DNA of 64,000 nt from Luzula sylvatica (Eukaryota > Streptophyta > Magnoliopsida > Poales > Juncaceae), in assembly GCA_946800325.1 (NCBI GenBank), contig OX326957.1, forward strand, positions 26,569,054 to 26,633,053. The letters are read 5' to 3'. Made by a program: the position numbers and the translations under genes. How positions within the stretch are numbered: the stretch's first letter is position 1; the number at the start of each line of letters is the position of its first letter. Positions 59,876-64,000 of the stretch are shown here, in pieces. Below the pieces are notes generated by a model, which saw only the letters and a program-made list of their open reading frames with translations, did no database searches and was not told the origin of the DNA.

Positions 59876-60943
59876 TGTTGGGAATTCACCCGTCCCCGGG
59901 CCCGCGCAGCGGATATGAAGGCCCGGTCCGGTTCCCAAAATCCAAGATCACGCCATGACTTCGAGGGTACGATGCAATAGAAGGATAGACGATTACCAGC
60001 GTGAAATTGATCACGCACGACGGGTTGATCGCTCGCATCCTTTCCTTCTCCGGTGTCACGTTGGTGACTAGCCCATGCGTCCCATACCACACGTCTCCCA
60101 CCGTCTTGACACGCCTCCGGTTGTCTTTCGTGCGTCCCGCGTCCACACTCTTCCACAGCCAACAGTTTTGCTCCTTCGGTTTGATCACAATCGAAGAGCC
60201 ACAAGTGTCGCTCCTCTACTTGTATCCACTGTGAGTCGGAGAAGTCGGTCGCGGATGCAACTGCCTAGACGATGCACCGGCGAACTTGCTTGATTAGATC
60301 GATTCTCCACACCGAGAAAAACTCTTTTTTCTCGGTCTTTCTCTCTTCACACTCTTTCACTCTATTGAAAGATGTCTTTTTATATTTCTGGATTATTCTG
60401 AATAATACCATAGATTCATTTGAATGATCTTCTCTAGAGAGAGAGAGAAACATCCTATTTTTATCATATATGATAAGGATGGGCCAAAAGACATGTATAT
60501 CCAATATACACCCTTTAACACAGAAAACTACAGACATCATTTCAGTATTCTGTTGAAACGAAAATATTAAATCGTCCCAACCGACTTTGAACATTCACGA
60601 AAGTTGTAGATAATCTTATTATCTTTCCAACACAATTTGGCCTGGCCCAATTAGAGTTTGGATGCGAACGTTACGGACGTTTTACTAACTGTATGTCAAA
60701 CGGTCGCACCCTTTCGGTATTCCATTAAAACAACACTGATACTTCGCTCAAATGAACAATATTTCTATATGAAAGTTCTAGATAATCTCATTATCTATCT
60801 AACACAATTTGAACCATTCAAATTGGAGTTTCCCACTGAAAGTTATGCAAGTTTTACCAAACTGTTTCTTATGCCTACGGACGCGTACGTTCGTTTATCC
60901 TTGTGTACACTTTTACGGTTGATCCGAAACTGTATTTCCTTCA
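59876..60943. mobile_element. Solo LTR, copy B, with perfect 5-bp target duplication
   Basis: A 1068-bp element starting TGTTGGGAATTC and ending CCTTCA, flanked by GAATT at 59871-59875 and 60944-60948. TG...CA ends plus an exact 5-bp duplication and no internal domain define a solo LTR of an LTR retrotransposon. The superfamily is not determinable, and the orientation is ambiguous because both ends are symmetrical. Segments such as 'ttcacgaaagttgtagataa' are of the kind common in plant LTRs. Confidence 0.92.
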
Positions 60944-60948
60944 GAATT

Positions 60949-61891
60949 CACCAAAACATTTTCTAATTATGTGTCATATGTTAATTTATTTAATATATTA
61001 ATTATTATATAAGATTTTTGGTACAATATTGGAGTTCCATACAAAACCTCATTGTCATATACAGAGGGGGGGGATAAAATTGGACTTTGAAAGTCCGAAA
61101 ATGCCACTGTTGTCAATATCTTTAAAAGTTGTATTTTTTTTTTAATAAATATGAGGACATGTGTATCATTCAAAATTTTCATTTGAACAATTCATGACCG
61201 GATATAAAACTCCATGATTTTCCTCAAATTTTGTGTTTTACTAATTCAACTGATTAATTATCAAATCAACTAATTAATTTAATTAAATCAACTAATTTTA
61301 AAAGTCAGTTGGGACCGAATTTTTAAAATCAATATCGAAATAGTTTTGAAATATTTTGAAAAAACTAGTTATTTTTCGATTGTTTTCTGGTACACGGTCA
61401 AATGCAAAATGTTCCTTAATGTATATTATCCTGAGGGGCCTACATGCAAAACTCATCTTCCGCACACCATGATACCAACCACAATCTTCTCCGTTTTCCC
61501 GCCTATTCTCTGTTCACGGATTTTTCACAAATCTCCTCCACCTTTCATTTATTCATCTCTATAACGGGTCATTTAAAATAACTAAATTACCCGCTTGACA
61601 AATTGAGCATACAATTATTACAGCATACTCGTTAATCATCTGTAGTCTTTCATGCAAATTATCTAAGTGAACCGGGTTTACTATTTACTGTCATAGATCT
61701 CTACATGACCGAAATTTTAACCGTAACTTTTGTAAACACCGTGTCTATTTAATAAATTATTCTCGTGACAAATAAAACATTGGAGTCTTTTACAATAAGT
61801 GGAAATATTGGGGTCTGTTCTGCATTTCATCCAAAAATAAAATAATCAAGACACTGTCACACACAACACAAGCTTAGTAAAACCAACCCTA
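60949..61891. other. Intergenic and probable ASHR3 promoter/leader
   Basis: AT-rich; a G8 run lies near 61065-61073. The leader of ASHR3 probably covers 61800-61891, judged from the portion preserved in the duplicated fragment upstream. No separate gene is supported (the ORF 61346-61564 lacks any domain). Confidence 0.5.
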
Positions 61892-64000
61892 ATGGCGGAT
61901 TCGGGACTACCGTCTACCTTGTGCGAATCAACTCCACCTCCCATGGCGGATGCAGATCTGAGTCTACACGCGCCGTGCGAACCTTCTTCCTCGAATCCGA
62001 CTCCGTCGGACCAAGTTGAATCGGAATCCTTAACTGGAACCGTGGATAGATGGGATGAGCACGTCCGATCTCCTCTTCGATCTGGAAGTGTCTCATGTTC
62101 AGTCGCGAAGACGAGTGATGAGAGTGGGAGTACGAGGAATGGAGAGTCCAGTGCTGGTGCCAAATCACTCGAGGATCATGTTAGGGAATGGAAAGAAAAG
62201 AGGGCGATGGATGGGGTAGCGGCGATGGATTATGCCTTGCCTTTTCTTACTAATGATCCTAAATTGGTAATATTTTTGGTTGATTTTGTGCCGGTACCCT
62301 AGAATTTGGTTCTTTTGCTACTCCAAATTTTGGTTATTTATAATTTCTAATGGAGGCTTATCCTTTATGTTGGTTATAGATGGAATGTAGACTATGTTTT
62401 AAAGGAATATACACTGGTGAAGAAATAAGATGCACCGTTTCAGGCTGCCAATCAGCCTTTCACTTGAATTGTGCTGAAAATACTTTGAAATTATCTAAAG
62501 AAAAGATCTCTTCAAAAGATGAACTAAACAATTCAAAAAAGGGAAGCAAAGACCCCAAATTTGAACGCCTCCGTTTCAAATGCCCTCTACATGTAAGTTA
62601 TCCCAATTTAAATTCATTCAACTGAGCCATAAAATTGAAGCAAAAACTGAATTTCATTTGTATCCCTACAAAATCTCAAAAATTTATGCCCCTCTTCTAC
62701 AATGCCATTTTATCCCTTTTTTTGTTTCTCCTTTTTAGGGTTGTTTTGTGTGTAAGCAAATAGGGTATTGGAGGTGTGTGAAGTGTGTGATTGCCTCACA
62801 CAACAAGTGTGCACCTTGGAAAGAGGATGTGATGTTTCTGCCAGATCAGCATGCACTAGCGGTTTGTTGGAAGCACCCTTCTAATTGGTTACATCAAAAT
62901 CAGGTCTACTCTCTCTTTTCCTCCCTCCTTAAACCCTAAACCCTACAAAATCATGAAATTGAATTTTTTTGGGTATTTTATCTGTATTATTTTCTGTTTG
63001 ATGATAAAATTGGGCTGACAGGATTGGTTTTTCTGATTGGCTTACAGCATACTGATGTCACCCAAAGCATACAGGTTATAATTCTTTAATCTCTATTTTT
63101 GACCATAGAGAAAATTAAGATTGTAAAATTTCGTCTTTTTCTGTCCACATTACAGGAGGTATTTGCCAGGTTGCCGGTACCGTACTTTGAGGAGGAATTC
63201 AGTTTCAACAACGATGACGTGGCAGAGAACATCAACGAACCGACCCGTTTTGATCGTATAAGACGCAGTATCCTTAAAATTAAATTACTCTCATTATAAG
63301 TTTCAATAATTATTTGTACTTTCAGTTTAATAAGTATTTTCTTTAATCATGTAAAAAAAAGATATATATCACATTAAGAGGAAACGAGAGAGCCATACAG
63401 GTGTAGGTTGTAGGAGTTGTACTTCCGATTCAACTTGCAAGGACGATTGTGAATGCAGGTTTCGTCTTTTTCTTATCCTTTGTTTTTGTCTTTTTGTGTT
63501 TAAAAGAGGGCAAATTTGATAAAAGAAAAAATTGTGTAAAAACAGGGGCGTATCTGTAAGTTGTTCAAAGGCGTGTCATTGCTCAGATTTTTGCACAAAC
63601 AAACCGTTTCGCAAGGACAAGAAAATCAAGATCGTTAAGGTGATTTTTTTCTTCTACAATACAAAATGGTATATTGGCACACAAAATGGTATATTGCCTC
63701 CCAAAATGTATCTGAGATTGTTTTGAATTTTCAGACAGAGAACTGTGGATGGGGAGTAATTACACTGGAGCCCTTAGAAAAAGGTGATTTTATTGTGGAG
63801 TACATTGGTGAAGGTCAGTTTTTTTTTATTTTTTTTTATACTTTTTAACCATACAAATATTTTTTGTACCGTTCAAATATTTTTGTGTTTTCAAATTTAG
63901 TGATTGACGATAGAATGTGTGAAAAGAGACTTTGGGACATTAAAAAAAGAGGAGATTTCAATTTCTACATGTGCGAAATTAGCAAAGATTTCACCATCGA
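61892..64000 (+). CDS. ASHR3: ASHR3-type SET-domain histone methyltransferase (partial, 3' end outside window)
   Basis: Nine exons seen: 61892-62266, 62380-62592, 62739-62903, 63048-63074, 63156-63267, 63362-63458, 63546-63639, 63735-63813, 63901 to the window end; about 420 residues so far. ASHR3 (SDG4) proteins methylate histone H3, with lysine 36 the reported target. Residues 1-125 are a Ser/Pro/Glu-rich leader. A PHD-like Cys/His region spans about 128-245 (ECRLC, FHLNC, CPLH, GCFVCKQ, CVKCVIASHNKCAPW). The AWS-type cysteine cluster is about 308-352 (CRSC...CKDDCECR...CSKACHCSDFC). The SET domain then starts (ENCGWGVITLEPLEKGDFIVEYIGEVI). The NHSC segment and post-SET lie beyond the window. 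Exons 5 to 8 join through split codons that stay open. The 5' end is duplicated at 57877. Intron 3 has two telomere-like units. Confidence 0.9.
62637..62715. mobile_element. Short GGCC-family MITE trace in ASHR3 intron 2
   Basis: 'atttcatttgtatccctaca' followed by 'aaaatctcaaaaatttatgcc' resembles one arm of the palindromic MITEs at 47410 and 52738. Only one arm is present. Confidence 0.45.
62931..62945 (+). repeat. Two-unit telomere-like motif in ASHR3 intron 3
   Basis: AAACCCTAAACCCTA, two plant telomere-type units, 28 bases after the exon 3 donor. It could be a telo-box-like element or a chance occurrence. Confidence 0.6.

Noticed and set aside
58106..60204. ORFs in the two solo LTRs (58106-58342, 59857-60204 and overlaps)
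   Set aside because: Both copies show different lesions, and the frames are on LTR sequence with no domain.
62931..62945. Telomere repeat as evidence of an ancient chromosome end
   Set aside because: Only two units inside an intron; far too short to infer a former telomere.
1..64000. tRNA, rRNA or organelle DNA insertions
   Set aside because: None was recognised by eye on either strand; a tRNAscan or organelle alignment would be needed to exclude them.

Overview
The window is nuclear DNA of a flowering plant, most likely a eudicot. The evidence is intron-containing genes with GT-AG junctions, chloroplast and membrane proteins of plant-specific subfamilies (MRS2, PLMT, chloroplast GrpE, ASHR3, a PUB33-like USP protein), plant Ty1/copia, L1-type LINE, hAT and Mutator-like MITE relics, and a large AT-rich satellite array. 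I cannot name the species.

Layout. (1) Positions 1-26352 are almost entirely one head-to-tail satellite with a 174-176 bp monomer, all in one orientation. It is broken once, at 3521-5870, by an LTR-retroelement fragment. Each monomer is itself three diverged copies of a 58-59 bp unit. Blocks of four monomers (about 696 bp) form higher-order repeats, clearest in a divergent sub-array at 17411-19240, and a stretch of about 1 kb is duplicated 4.86 kb apart. A foldback element with 35-bp palindromic tandem repeats sits in the array edge (26353-26834). (2) Positions 27.0-34.6 kb hold a small secreted protein gene whose head looks like a RALF peptide but whose tail is ten hexapeptide Pro-rich repeats. 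After it come a hAT-like element and a decayed copia gag-protease relic. (3) Positions 34.6-45 kb hold an SLX9-like ribosome-biogenesis gene, a nearly intact but broken LINE ORF2, a 695-bp Mutator-type MITE, and a USP-plus-coiled-coil gene resembling the front half of PUB33-type kinases/U-box ligases. (4) Positions 45-57 kb hold a hAT MITE with perfect 8-bp target duplication, the chloroplast GrpE gene, an MRS2 magnesium transporter gene and, convergent to it, a PLMT phospholipid methyltransferase gene. Two complete copies and several relics of a palindromic GGCC-ended MITE family are scattered here, many inside introns. (5) Positions 57.9-64 kb hold a duplicated 5' fragment of the ASHR3 gene split by a solo LTR, a second solo LTR of the same family with a perfect 5-bp duplication, and the 5' two thirds or more of ASHR3, running off the window end.

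The genes are independent housekeeping or regulatory loci rather than a pathway: ribosome assembly, plastid chaperoning, Mg2+ transport, phosphatidylcholine synthesis and histone methylation. The most unusual features are the three-level satellite hierarchy next to gene-dense DNA, the RALF-like/Pro-rich chimera, the truncated PUB33-like gene with a coiled-coil pseudogene copy 3.5 kb downstream, and the nested ASHR3 fragment/solo-LTR record. Exon coordinates were assigned by hand from splice consensus, reading-frame continuity and remembered family conservation; no alignment was run.
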